The notes: generated by a model from the sequence alone, not told the origin. A stretch of DNA of 64,000 bases from Neostapfia colusana (GCA_030760725.1 JASWHV010000005.1:31257241-31321240); one strand, 5' to 3'; shown: positions 22,156 through 33,875, counted from the stretch's first letter. A program made the numbers and translations.

Positions 22156-23986
22156 GAACCCAAAACAACCCCTTGGTCGTAACATCTTTTCTAAGCCGAC
22201 AACTTAGAAGCCCTAGCCCCAAACTCGCCGAGCTAAACCCCTTCGCCGGAGTTTGACAACCGAAGAGACCTCCGACGAGTCCAGAAACGATCGCCATCAC
22301 CGGAGGAGAGCCGACGATCTGTTTTTGCTAGGAGGGAAGACCCAAAGGAAGCAAGGTAGGTTTCCAATACCACCTTACGACATAATCGCGTTTTCTTTGC
22401 ATCCGTTCTTCGATCCCTTCGAACAGAAGCTTTTTCGTGGACAGATCACGTGTTGATCTGTTTGATCTAGATCTTGTAACAAGATCATCGCCACGTCGAC
22501 ATTTGATCCCTACACCTTTGTTCATCGTAAATACCATGCAAACATGCAAGAACACGTACAAACTGATCTAATAAAACAGCACCGTAGGATTAACATGCAT
22601 ATGCATCATTGCATCTTAAAGTAGAGTTTGTGCATGATGATTGATTGCTATGAATCTTGTATGTGCGTGATCACGTATAGAAGGACAAGCTCAGGGAGCT
22701 ACCTACGACGTACTACAACAGCAAGAATTTGAGCAACCGGAACCGCAAGAACAAGGCAAGTGCTCCTTGACCATATTGATCCCATGTTTTTGGAAAAGAA
22801 CTGTTTTGTTTGCGAAAAGGTGTGTGTGCTTGAGTCAATATGATGGGAAACCCTTTCACAGGAGTTTACTAGTTTTGTTAACCACCATTGTCACCGGTAA
22901 AGTTAATGAGTCGGGTATGGTTTTTGCTTTTATGCTTCACTGAGTCAATGGGATACGGGAAGTGAGATAGATGTGTTTAGCAAACTGCACTCATATGAAT
23001 AATGATAAACAGATATTGTTAATGAACATGAATCGGAGGGAGATCTAGGCAAGCTTGGTTTTGTGGAAGTGGTAGAGTGAGATGATGGTTACTTGCCGTA
23101 GATCTAAGGACCGGTTCATGCGAGCCATGCCAGGATAACAGTGCCACTACAAGGCCAAGTATGGGTGCGGCTTAGCTGAGTAATTAGGTAAGTTGCTAGA
23201 TTGTTATGGACCGTGGAAGGCGCGGGGAATGGGAGTCGAGTGAGGACTGCACTAGGAACTGCATGGCACAAGAGGGGGACCGTGGGTGGGATAATTGGAG
23301 ATTCTAGCCTGCTGGTGAAACCTTAGTGAGTCCATACATCTAGTAGCCCCTTTGTAAAGGTTATTTTGTGATCTCTTGGCCATACACTGACGGTTGTGTA
23401 CTGGTATAATGGAGGTTCTGCAGTCGCCGACGGGTGACGAAATCACAAACTTGTGGGTAAAGTGGTACAAACTCTGCAGAGTCTAAAACTATCATGATAA
23501 CCAAGCTTATGGTCACGAGCGCCTGGACAACTCACATGATTAGATGGGATGGTTTTTGGGATGGTTTTGGATGGTTTGGTTTTGGTTATTGGTTTGGTCT
23601 TTTGATTTGGTTTTGGACTGTTGAGTCCCGGTAATGAGATTGGTTGCATGACTGTTGAGTCATGGCAACGAGATTTGGTCTCAGAATGAGATGGAATTGA
23701 ATATGAGATGAAATGGTAGTGAATACGAGACGGTATTCATGAGATGGTAGTGAATACGAGATGGTATTCATGAGCAAAGTTGGGAAAGATTAATGTCTGG
23801 TTGAGACATGGAAAGGGATGAATCATAATGGACATATGTTAATGTTTAAATACATGTTGGGATTACATTCACTTAAAGCTAGGTTGTTGTTTTATCGTGT
23901 TTTGAGAAAAAAATTTTGCTTTTATGCAATGAGCCTTTTTATACCTTCCTTGCTGTGAGCTACATATCATATTTTCCTGCACTTGC

Positions 23987-24005
23987 TGAGTACATCATGT
24001 ACTCA
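23987..24005 (+). promoter_or_regulatory. conserved 19-nt palindrome, left LTR of B
   Basis: TGAGTACATCATGTACTCA is a perfect 9-1-9 inverted repeat in the context cacttgc-[palindrome]-aacttgcat, about 390 nt before the LTR end. Related palindromes lie at matching positions in A, C and L. Confidence 0.75.
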
Positions 24006-24154
24006 AACTTGCATTATTACATCATCATCAGCAACAGGAGAGGAGTACTATGAAGACCAAGTGGAGTATTAGGCGTGTAATCTGTCCTCAACCTTGCCTG
24101 TGGAGTAGGAGATGGTGCCGCTGCTGCTGCTTAGTTGCTTCCGCACTAGTTAGA

Positions 24155-24233
24155 AGACTTCCGTGCTAGAATAGAGACTTCCGCTGCTAGAATAAGACTT
24201 CCGCTGCTAAGATAAGACTTCCGCTGCTAGAAT
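24155..24233 (+). repeat. four-copy repeat of about 20 bp in LTR B
   Basis: Four tandem units built on agacttccgctgctagaata, with small differences. The right LTR has the same array at about 29812-29891, and L has a related one at about 63505-63555 on the minus strand. Confidence 0.75.
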
Positions 24234-24393
24234 GAGTCAGAGACTCATGAGACTTTGTAATAAACCCTGTTCATTCGTGATATTATATTCTGAACTCAGT
24301 TTGTGGATGATATGTGTATGTGTGATGAACATCCTGGGCACACGTACATATCAGTCTTGGTTCCGAGAGGTTCTGTCTCAGAACAGGGGCGTC

Positions 24394-24802
24394 ACAGATT
24401 GGTATCAGAGCCACGGTTGACGGTAGATCGCACGCCTAGATAGAAAACACAAATTGGTATCAACCTCCCATGGGTTGATCGTAGACCACACACCTAGATA
24501 GGTCACAGATTGGTATCAACCTACCACGGGTTGATCGTAGGTCACACGCCTAGATAGAAATCACATATTGATATTAGAGACGCCATGCCTAGTCACAGAT
24601 TGATACAATTCACAGATTGGTATCAAGCTACCAAGATTGACTGTAGGTCACAAGCCTAGATTGATCACAGATTGGTAGCTGAACCACGTTGACTGTAGGA
24701 TGCACCCCTAGTAACAGATTGGTATTAGAAACCACGCTGACCATAGGATGCAAGCTTAGGTAAAATGCATAGATTGGCATTGGAACCACCTTGACTATAG
24801 GA
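24394..24802 (+). repeat. primer binding site and its tandem array, gypsy B
   Basis: The true primer site TGGTATCAGAGCCACGG (24400-24416) follows the LTR. The segment beginning at the LTR tail tcacagattggtatc is then repeated in degenerate form at about 24447, 24503, 24561, 24593, 24610, 24665, 24712 and 24766. Full units are about 47-58 bp, and two (24561, 24593) are shortened. Units also share ttgac/gatcgtagg and cacgcctagata. A and C have a single primer site here. This array stands where A and C carry the pre-gag ORF. Confidence 0.85.
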
Positions 24803-25042
24803 CTTCCATTGAATAAGCTTGAATAGGAGTTGTGTAAACTTTTGTGATGATTGCATGTGATTGTGTGCTCAGTGTGAGTTGTGGGACGTTTCAGCGTTGT
24901 CCATATCCACACATAGTAGAGAGATGTGAGATGCTTTGGCACTTGTTCATATCCTCATATAGGACGATATATAGTCCATCGACCTTGATGCATATAGTTG
25001 GGAGGGATCTGTCTAAACTTCTAACCTCTATTCTACTCAAAG

Positions 25043-26611
25043 ATGGTGAGAGGAAACGCCGGCAGTCAAGGGAGGAATGTCCGTGGTAACCAAGAAGAGG
25101 ACCACGTCGAAGTTCCTGAGAATGAAAACCCCGGGGCTGGTGCAAACAATTTGGAACGGTTGATGGCTATGCAGAACTAGCTTATGCAAACCATGATCCA
25201 AACTTTGGGTCAGTTGCAAGCCAACAACAACAACCCCGTTCCTGCACCACCGCCACCACCACCGCCACCACCGCCTGCTCACAACTGACTGGGAGAGTTC
25301 ATGAGGACTCGACCACCCACTTTTGTACAAGCTAATGATCCCATGGAGGCCGACGATTGGTTGAAGTCCATGAAGAAAAAGCTTGTCATAGTTCAGTGCA
25401 ATGACCGAGAGAAAGTTCTCTTTGCGTCGCACCAACTCATGGGAGCAGCAGCTGACTGGTGGGATGCCCTTTGCAATGCTCATGACTACCCGGAGACTAT
25501 CACTTGGACCGAATTCAAGGAGAGTTTCTGCTCTCATTACATCCCTGCGGGAGTAATGATGCTCAAAAGACAAGAGTTTGAAGGTCTCCGCCAAGGACAG
25601 AAGAGCGTGAATGAGTAACTCAACAAGTTCACGCAACTGTCAAGGTACGCCCCCGAAGATGTCAACTCGGACCAAAGGAAGCAGTACCTGTTCATGAGAG
25701 GGTTGAACAATGAGATACAGGTTCAGCTCCTCAACAATGACTATGCGAGCTTCCAAAAGCTAGTTGACAAAGCTATAGTGGTTGAGAGCAAGATCCGAGA
25801 GATCGAGCAAGAGGGCAAGACAAAGATGCCATACCAGCCACAAGGGAGTAATGTACGTCCCCGATACATGCCCCCAGCTGCACCACAGTATGGACCGTCC
25901 ACTCCTAGTTTTCGCCCTAATCAACCTCCACAGCAACGCCCTGCCATGCAAGCACCTCGTGTGCCTTTGCCTCCTGCGCCCCACCCAAACATGGGCGCTC
26001 CTGCTCAAAACCCCCGCCCCAACATACCTGCTGTCGTGGGCAACAAGGCAGGACACTTCGCGAGCCAATGCCCGAGGAGAGGTCCTGGACAGCAAGGCAA
26101 CGTGCCCAAGCAGAACCCACGGCCGAACGGAGGAGCCAATCAAGGAAACCGTGGACAGCAGAACTACGCTCGTGGCAACGTGAACCATGTCTCTGCTGAG
26201 GAAGCGCAACAGGCTGAGGACGTCGTGATTGGTATGTTCCTTGCCAACTCCAACCCAGCCACCATTCTATTTGATTCCGGAGCATCACATTCATTCATAT
26301 CACCCAAGTATGTTGCCAAGTATAATCTATCCATATCACACTTGAAATATACTATGTTGGTTAATTCTCCCGGTGGAGAGATGAGGACTAATATAGTATG
26401 TCCGAAAGTAAACCTTAAAATAAGGGGGGTAGACTTCCTTGCCAACCTCATTGTCTTGGATTCCCAAGGGCTTGACATAATACTAGGAATGGATTGGTTA
26501 AGCAAGCACAACGGAGTAATCCAATGTGCTGAGAGAAGCGTGCAGTTGACAAACAAGCACCGTACTCGTATCGAGTTTGAGTCAGCCCAACCAACAGCCG
26601 AGAAGGCATAA
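25043..26611 (+). pseudogene. gag: gypsy B gag plus partial protease
   Basis: One reading frame from the ATG at 25043 encodes a gag capsid protein (ADDWLKSM, then AAADWWDAL and TEFKESFCSHYIP; the Retrotrans_gag family). A Pro-rich linker and a zinc-knuckle remnant (KAGHFASQC) that has lost its first two cysteines follow. The protease start has LFDSGASHSF (about 26270) and then GMDWLSKHNG (about 26490). In-frame nonsense codons lie at about 25178 (TAG), 25286 (TGA) and 25615 (TAA). The frame stops at 26609, where pol has been deleted: the sequence jumps from gagaaggca to the 3' untranslated stretch that precedes the polypurine tract. With three stops and a damaged knuckle it cannot supply working gag. 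Confidence 0.88.
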
Positions 26612-26660
26612 TTCTCTCATCTATTCTCCACTAGCGAATCTTGAGGGCAAGACTCAATTT

Positions 26661-26673
26661 AAGGGGGTAGATT
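26661..26673 (+). other. polypurine tract of gypsy B
   Basis: AAGGGGGTAGATT directly before the right LTR start at 26674. Confidence 0.85.
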
Positions 26674-26833
26674 TGTGACACCCTCATTTTTTGATTTCTG
26701 CATGCATTCATATTTTATATGTAGAAAAACATTTAAAAAGAAGTTGAAACAGAAAAGGAATAAAAAAGATAGCCAAAATGAGCCAAATTCAATCCACAGA
26801 GAGCGCCGAAGACCATTCCCGTGGCCCGCAGGC

Positions 26834-27590
26834 CATGTGGCGCCTTTGGAGCTCATCCCTGCAAAAATGGGAGAGGTCCGCCGCTGACTGGCTACGTGGC
26901 AGACTCGGGGCTCGTCTCTGCGGAAGGGGCGAGGTCCGACCCCGTGGGACACGTGTTGCCCCCGGAGCTAGCCTTTGTGGAGAAGCAAGGTCAGCCCACT
27001 GGACACGTGTCGCCTTTGGAGCTAGTCACTGCGGAAAAGAGAGAACCAGCCGCACGGGACACGTGTCGCTCTCGGAGCTCTTCTCCGAGAGGTCTGACCC
27101 ACGGAACACGTGGTGCTCTCGGAGCTAACTTGCGAGAGGTCCGGTCCTACTGGACACGTGTCACCTCCGGAGCTCATCTCCGGGAGGTCCATCACTGTTG
27201 GACACGTGTCAACCTTGGAGCTCGTCTCCGAGAAAAGAGGAAGTCTGGCGCTATTGGACACGTGGCATTCCCGGAGCCACCTCCGAAGAGAGGGGAGGTC
27301 CGGCACTGACACGTGGCACATTCGGAGCTACCTCCGAAGAGAGGGGAGGTCCCTAACTGACACGTGGCGTTTGTGGAGCTCGCCTCTATTGAGAGGGGAG
27401 GTCCCAACTCACCGGACACGTGGCGCACGCGGAGCTCGTCTCTGGAGAGAGGGAGGTCCCGCCCGCCAGGACGCGTGGCGCACGCGGAGCTCGCCTCTGA
27501 AGGAAAGGGAGGTCTCGCCTGCCTGACACGCGTCAAAACCAGAGCCCGCCTTTGCGGAAAAGGGAAGCCCAGGCCTCTGCTGGACACGTG
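26834..27590. promoter_or_regulatory. CACGTG array in right LTR of B
   Basis: The same array as in the left LTR, with some cores changed independently: the first is CATGTG here (26834), while the AACGTG unit of the left LTR is CACGTG here (near 27109). The last is at 27585. Confidence 0.8.
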
Positions 27591-27801
27591 GAGCCTCTGG
27601 AGCTTATCCCTGTGGAAGGACGCGATTCTGAAGCGGTTTTTCTCCCATGCACGAGTGCCCGACACAGAGGAAACCGACACAAACTCTTCTACGTTGAATA
27701 ATGCACCAAATCAATTGAAGATAAGTTGTTAAGATTTAAAAACAATTTAAATAGGACTCTTATTTGAATTCTGATCAGATTAGGACTCTTCTCTTACCGA
27801 T

Positions 27802-27809
27802 TATAAATA
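27802..27809 (+). promoter_or_regulatory. TATA box, right LTR of B
   Basis: TATAAATA, same context as in the left LTR. Confidence 0.75.
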
Positions 27810-29644
27810 GAACCCAAAACAACCCCTTGGTCATAACATCTTTGCTAAGCCGACAACTTAGAAGCCCTAGCTCCAAACTCGCCGAGCTAAACCCCTTCGC
27901 CGGAATTTAATCGCAGAAGAGACCGCCGATGAGTCCAGAAACGATCGCCATCGCCGGAGGAGAGCCGACAATCTGTTTTTGCTAGGAGGGAAGACCCGAA
28001 GGAAGCAAGGTAGGTTTCCAATACCACCTTACTACATCATCGCATTTTCTTTGCATCTGTTCTTCGATCCCTTCGAACAGAAGCTTTTTCGTGGACAGAT
28101 CACATGTTGATTTGGTTTGATCTAGATCTTGTAACGAGATCATCGCCACGTCCACATTTGATCCCTACACCTTTGTTCATCGTAAAAGCCATGCAATCAT
28201 GCAAGAACACGTACAAACTGATCTAATAAAACAGCACCGTAGGATTAACATGCATATGCATCATTGCATCTTAAAGTAGAGTTTGTGCATGCTGATTGAT
28301 TGCTATGAATCTTGTATGTGCGTGATCGCGCATAGAAGGACAAACTCAGGGAGCCACCTACGACGGACTACAACAGCAAGAATTTTAGCAACCGGAACCG
28401 CAAGAACAAGGCAAGTGCTCCTTGACCATATTGATCCCATGTTTTTGAAAAAACTGTTTTGTTTGCGAAAAGGTGTGTGTGCTTGAGTCAATATGATGGG
28501 AAATCCTTTCATAGGAGTTTACTAGTTTTGTTAACCACCCTTGTCACTAGGAAAGTTAATGAGTCGGGTATGGTTTTTGCTTTTATGCTTTGCTGAGTCC
28601 ATGGGATACGGGAAGCGAGATAGATGTGTCTAGCTATCTGCACTCATATGAATAATGAGAAACGGATATTGTTAATGAACATGAATCAGAGGGAGATCTA
28701 GGCAAGCTTGGTTTTGTGGAAGTGGTAGAATGAGATGGTGGTTACTTGCCGTAGATCTAAGGACCGGTTCATGCGAGCCATGCCAGGATAACAGTGTCAC
28801 CACGAGGCCAAGTATGGGTGCGGCTTAGCTGAGTAATTAGGTAAATTGCTAGAATGTTATGGACCGTGGAAGGCGCGGGGAACGGGAGTCGAGTGAGGAC
28901 TGCCCAGGGAACTGCATGGCACAAGAGGGGGCCCGTGGGTGGGAGAATTGGAGATTCTAGCCTGCTAGTGAAACCTTAGTGAGTCCATACATCTAGTAGC
29001 CCCTTTGTAAAGGTTATTTTGTGATCTCTTGGCCATACACCTACGGTTGTGTACTGGTATAATGGAGGTTCTGCAGTCACCGACGGGTGACAAAATCACA
29101 AACTGTGAGTAAAGTGGTACAAACTCTGCAAAGTCTAAAACTATCATGATAGCGGAGCTTACGGTCACGAGCACCAAGACAACTCACATGATTAGATGGG
29201 ATGGTCTTTGGGATAGTTTTGGATTGTTTTGGTTTTGGTTATTGGTTTGGTCTTTGGATTTGGTTTTCGGGACTGTTGAGTCCCGGTAATGAGATTGGTT
29301 GCATGACTATTGAGTCATGGCAACGAGATTTGGTCTCGGAATGAGACAGAATTGAAAATGAGATGAAATGGTAGTGAATACGAAACGGTATTCATGAGAT
29401 GGTAGTGAATACGAGATGGTATTCATGAGCAAAGTTGGGAAAGATTAATCTCTGGTTGAGACATGGAAAGGAATGAATCATAATGGAGGTATGTTAATGT
29501 TTAAATACATGTTGGGATTACATTCACTTAAAGCTAAGTTTCTGTTTTTATCGTGTTTTGAGAAATAAATTTTTTGATTTCATGCAATGAGCCTTTTTAT
29601 ACCTTCCTTGCTGTGAGCTACATATCATATTTTCCCGTACTTGC

Positions 29645-29663
29645 TGAGTACATCATGTACTCA
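29645..29663 (+). promoter_or_regulatory. conserved 19-nt palindrome, right LTR of B
   Basis: TGAGTACATCATGTACTCA, unchanged from the left LTR despite several percent divergence around it. Confidence 0.75.
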
Positions 29664-30055
29664 AACTTGCATTATTACTTCATCATCAGCAACAGGAGAG
29701 GAGTACTACGAAGACCAAGTGGAGTATTAGGTGTGTAATCTGTCCTCAACCTTGCCTGTGGAGTAGGAGATGGAGCCGCTGCTGCTGCTTGGTTGCTTCC
29801 GCACTAGTTAGAAGACTTCCGCTGCTAGAATAAAGACTTCCGCTGCTAGAATAAGACTTCTGCTGCTAAGATAAGACTTCCGCTGCTAGAATGATTCGGA
29901 GACTCATGAGACTTTGTAATAAACCCTGTTCATTCATGGTATTATATTCTGAATTCAGTTTGTGGATGATATGTGTATGTGTGATGAACATCCTGGGCAC
30001 ACATACGTATCAGCCTCAGTTCCGAGAGGTTCTCTCTCAGAACAGGGGCGTCACA

Positions 30056-30060
30056 AAGGT
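30056..30060. other. target duplication AAGGT, right copy (element B)
   Basis: Matches 21017-21021. The F sequence resumes after it. Confidence 0.92.
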
Positions 30061-30903
30061 GGCTGCGTACAACATCAGTTGAGGTTGCTGCCGGCAACTC
30101 GGAGTATGGGTGTACGTGTCGTGTAGTCCGGGCGTGTACTGATTTGAATCACCGTCGCTCGTAGTCATATGAGCATACTTGCCCACTGCGTCTTGACGTA
30201 GTAAGAACTGAAGTGATTTCCTTTGAACTTGATAAGGCTTGTGATTTAAGTTGTATTGCAACCATGCTTGACTTAGAGATAGTGCTAATTAAACTTTACT
30301 TCACTTTGTGCAAGAAGCATTGCAACAAAGCGTGTCTTGTTTGATTGTGGAGTTGTGATGCTGTTCGGATCAAGGTCTTTAAAATGAGGCTTAAAATCTG
30401 AAAGTTAAGGGTCAACTGTAGGCGAGTCCTTTATACAAATTTAGCTAACCTATTTCAATCCGTCGTGCATGTAGAGTTTCTTGTTTTGGAGAGACAGATC
30501 AGTCTTGCTGAGCCTATGTGCTCACGCTTGCTATATGAGTGGTTTCGCAGGTTAACAATGATGCTTATGAGGAGGTTGTCCGGTGAGACTCAGAGACATC
30601 CGAGTCATTTAACACATGGAGAACCCACCCGCTGCAGTTGTCTTCGTGTTGCTAGCGAGAAGAGTCTGCGGGCTGGACATCTTCTCGAGTGCTTGATAGT
30701 TATTCATTGTGAGATGATTATAGTCTTCCGCTGTAGTTCTTTGATGTAAATTATTTACAAAGAACACTTGTAAGCTTCCGCTTTTTATTTATGTGATACA
30801 TTTTCCTTATATGTGTGCTGTTGGGTGCCGCATATCACGGCACCACCCAATGCGATTCCCGGGCGAGTGGCACGGCCCCGTGAATGGGTGTCGGGCCCTG
30901 CCC
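30061..30903 (+). repeat. solo LTR F, part 2
   Basis: The 3' remainder of F. It resembles, in reverse, the start of E: agcttccgcttttta followed by a gtgctgttgggtgccgc stretch. It ends about 30903, followed by ACTAC, which matches 17638-17642. Confidence 0.7.
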
Positions 30904-32099
30904 ACTACAGCACCAAGACTTCGAGATGCTTGAGAAACAAGAACCACAAGAGCAAGGCAAGTGTCCCTTGACCATATTGATCCCATGTTTTTGAAACTGT
31001 CTTGCTTTGCTTGCGAAAACTTGTATGCTTGTGTAAACTTGATGGGACACCTTTTTATAGGAGTTTACTAGTTTTGTTAACCATCCTTATCGCTGGGGAA
31101 GTTGATAAGTCGGGTATGGTCGTTTTTCCTTTTTGGTTCGCTTAATTTATTGAGATACGCGAAGTTGAAATAACACTTGTTTAGCTAATGCACTCATGAG
31201 AATAAAGATAATGAGAACTTGATGATGTTAATGAGCATGGAATCAGGGAGATCTATGCGAGCTTGGTTCGTGGATGTCACTGAATGAGATGGTGGTTTGC
31301 TTGCTGTATATCTAAGGACCGGTTCATGCGAGCACATGCCAAGAAAACAGTGCCATCACAAGGCCAAATATGGGTGCGGCTTAGCTGACTAATTAGGTAT
31401 GTTGCTAGCTTGTTATGGACCTTTGGATGGCGCGGGCAATGGGAGTCGTTGAGGACTTCCCTGGGAACTACATGGCACAAGAGGGGGGCCCGTGGGCGGG
31501 AGAATGGAGATTCGAGCCTGCCGGTGAAATCTTAGTGGGTCCGTACATTCTAGTGGCCCCTTTGTAACGGCTATTTTGTGAACTCTTGGCCATACACCAA
31601 TGGTTTTGTACTGCTATCATGGAGGTTCTCTCTTGTTGTCGACGGGTGACGAAATCATGAACTTGTGGGTAAAGTGGTGCCACCTCTGCAGAGTGTAAAA
31701 GTATCATGATAGCCGTGCTTCCGGTTACAAGCACCTGGCTAACTTCCATGATTAGAGGCAAAACTTGGGATGATTATTCAGGTATGGTCATTGGGATTAG
31801 TTTTGGGACTGTTTGGGTCATGACAATGAGTTTGGTTTGGGTTCTAGGAAAATGAGATGGTTATGAATATTTATGAGAATGAGATGACATTGAGAAAGAG
31901 TATTGGCTGGTTGGGGATTGATAAATGGTGATTTATGATGAAAGAATGTTTCTGAATTACTTGGTTGTGTTGCGATTTAACTCACCTAGAAATATTTGCT
32001 GTTTTTATCATGTTTGTGAAATAAATTTTGCTTGCTGCAATGAACCTCTTTATTTTCTGCCTTGTTGTAAGCTACATGTCATACTTTTCTCGCACTTGC

Positions 32100-32118
32100 T
32101 GAGTACGATATGTACTCA
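32100..32118 (+). promoter_or_regulatory. conserved palindrome in LTR A
   Basis: TGAGTACGATATGTACTCA: seven perfect outer pairs, a G-T wobble and one mismatch near the loop. Flanks gcacttgc and ccgttgcat match B. Confidence 0.65.
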
Positions 32119-32225
32119 CCGTTGCATTCCCACATATACGTCAGCTACAGGAGAAGAGTACTTCGAGAAACGGGTGGAGTACTAGGCGTGCACACTACCA
32201 TCAACATGCCTATGGAGTTGAAGTT

Positions 32226-32230
32226 GGAGT
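32226..32230. other. target duplication GGAGT, left copy (copia D)
   Basis: Matches 54692-54696 on the other side of D. Confidence 0.9.
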
Positions 32231-33875
32231 TGTAGGATCGAAGTACACGTGTAAAGCTACCAGAGGGGGGGTGAATAGTAGATAAAAACTTTTCAGCGGA
32301 AGCAACAAAACACCCCTCAGCAGAAAACCGATCTGTTAAATAAACCGTGTGTGCGACTAATCTAAACGTGTTTAACTGTGAGAAGACTAGTATAGATTGT
32401 ATATAATCATGTCACGAAGACGTCACAACAAGAATCATGAAAATCCGTTGAGAGAAACTCAAGTTACGATCGAAAGATCGAACAAAGGTCAATCTGTCCT
32501 ACGCGAGAAAAACAGTTCTGGAATACTGCAAAGAAACTCGTGTATATCAGAAACCACAAATTCAATGATAGTACAATTTTCACAGATGATAGATAATCAA
32601 GTTGTAAAGACAACCCAAAAAGAATCACATCAATTGGATCTGGAAAACTCGAGTTATGATAAAACCACGAAGCAAGGTAGTGCTGAACAGAAACTCGACG
32701 AGAAAAACTTGTCTGAAACAAGTCGGATGAACAAGGCACAAAAGTCCCTTTAGAATACGAATTTTATTTATCAAAACACAAGAGGAACAGCCCCAAAGTC
32801 GTGCACCATGAGCTCTGGCCTCCCATGCTTATATAACCCCCCCAAAGGCCAACTCAACTCAAACTAGGACTCCTACTCCTACTTGGATTCAAACTGTAAC
32901 TTTCCAATACTGCTCAAGACCCTTCTATACGCAGATAGAAGCAATCTTAAGACATCCAAACACCTTAGGAACGTCACAAACATTCCTAAAACAACCACTT
33001 CATGTCCCACACGAAATCCTATCATAACCAACTCAAAACTTTCCATATTTGAGTCAAACACGACTCAGCCGCAGCCTGAGTCCATAACCTAGTCGGTTGG
33101 ACCTTTCCGACCAATTCTTTACGTCCACATCTCTTCATCACACCTTGGAACCATGCAGCCACGTCCATGCACTCCTTGCACACGTGCAAACATCTTCCAA
33201 CGACGTCCAAGATACTTTCATATGCATTGTTTTTGATTCAAACATATTGCGCAACCTCCCGATCAACTCAACCACAATTCCTCCCGAACTTGGTTGTTGA
33301 ACCTCATCTTCTCCCTAAGACTAGTTCAATGGATCCCATCACCAGCCATGTCTTGAACTCAAGCAACACCTGCACATGAATAAACAACCAATACTTCCGA
33401 GCACAAGTCCTCGACTTGACTCTCGTTAGTTCCGAAACTACAACATCTTACGTGAGCACCTCACATAAGCATGTTGTAAATCATAGCAAAATGATATCAG
33501 CCATAACCACCAAAACATACCAAAAACTTAGTAAAATAATACTAAGCGAAATTTCCATAAGAGTAAAGCAAGTTCGAAACCTTGCAAGTTAAAAGCAGAA
33601 CCATTGCAATCAAGCTCCGAACCTTACCAAAGCTAACCGGACCTAGCACCGGAGCTAGCAGAAACAAGTCGGACCTAGTCAAAATAAGTCTGACCTAGAC
33701 AAAGAAAGTCAGACCTTACATCGGACCTTGCCGGAGCTACCCAAAACAAGTCGGACCTATCGTCGGACCTTGCAGGAGCTCGGACCTAGAGTCGGACCTT
33801 GTTAAAAAAGTGTTTTGGTAGTATTCAAAACTTTTATCGTCAAAACCAATGTATTCATCACACATAGGTCTTACA
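32231..33875 (-). repeat. 3' LTR of copia D (left in window)
   Basis: 1645 bp, TG at 32231 and CA at 33875, next to the polypurine tract. A minus-strand TATATAAG lies at 32828-32835. The segment 33630-33800 contains several degenerate tcggacct/agctaccc repeats. Confidence 0.92.

Larger units (their letters stand above)
21022..24396 (+). repeat. left (5') LTR of gypsy B
   Basis: Runs from TGTGACACCC to GGGGCGTCACA (3375 bp). In order it holds the CACGTG array, a TATA box at 22148, a conserved palindrome at 23987-24005, and a repeat of about 20 bp with ttccgctgcta (24155-24233). Last comes the gtgtgatgaacatcctgggcacac block (24326-24350). The open frames across 21057-22080 on both strands follow the repeat array and recur in the other LTR, and I do not regard them as genes. 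Confidence 0.92.
21022..30055 (+). mobile_element. gypsy B, gag-only deletion derivative with both LTRs
   Basis: A 9034-bp element has two LTRs of about 3.38 kb and an internal region of only 2277 bp. Its ends are precise and flanked by AAGGT. The internal region has a primer site, a primer-site tandem array, gag and the first part of protease, and then jumps to the polypurine tract. RT, RNase H and integrase are absent, so movement would have needed enzymes from a related element. The LTRs differ by several percent by eye, so this is not a recent insertion. It belongs to the same broad family as A and L. Confidence 0.9.
26674..30055 (+). repeat. right (3') LTR of gypsy B
   Basis: 3382 bp, TGTGACACCC to GGGGCGTCACA, with the same layout as the left LTR: CACGTG array, TATA, palindrome, 20-bp repeat and the gatgaacatcctggg block. 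By eye it differs from the left copy by several percent plus small indels. Confidence 0.92.
30904..32230 (+). repeat. right LTR of gypsy A, piece 2
   Basis: Aligns with B LTR 22735-24100 (for example aaggcaagtg..ccttgaccatattgatcccatgttttt). Divergence is too high for it to be part of B. It ends at ggagt (32226-32230), the target duplication of copia D. It carries the palindrome at 32100-32118. Small frames inside it are shadows of LTR sequence. Confidence 0.85.
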
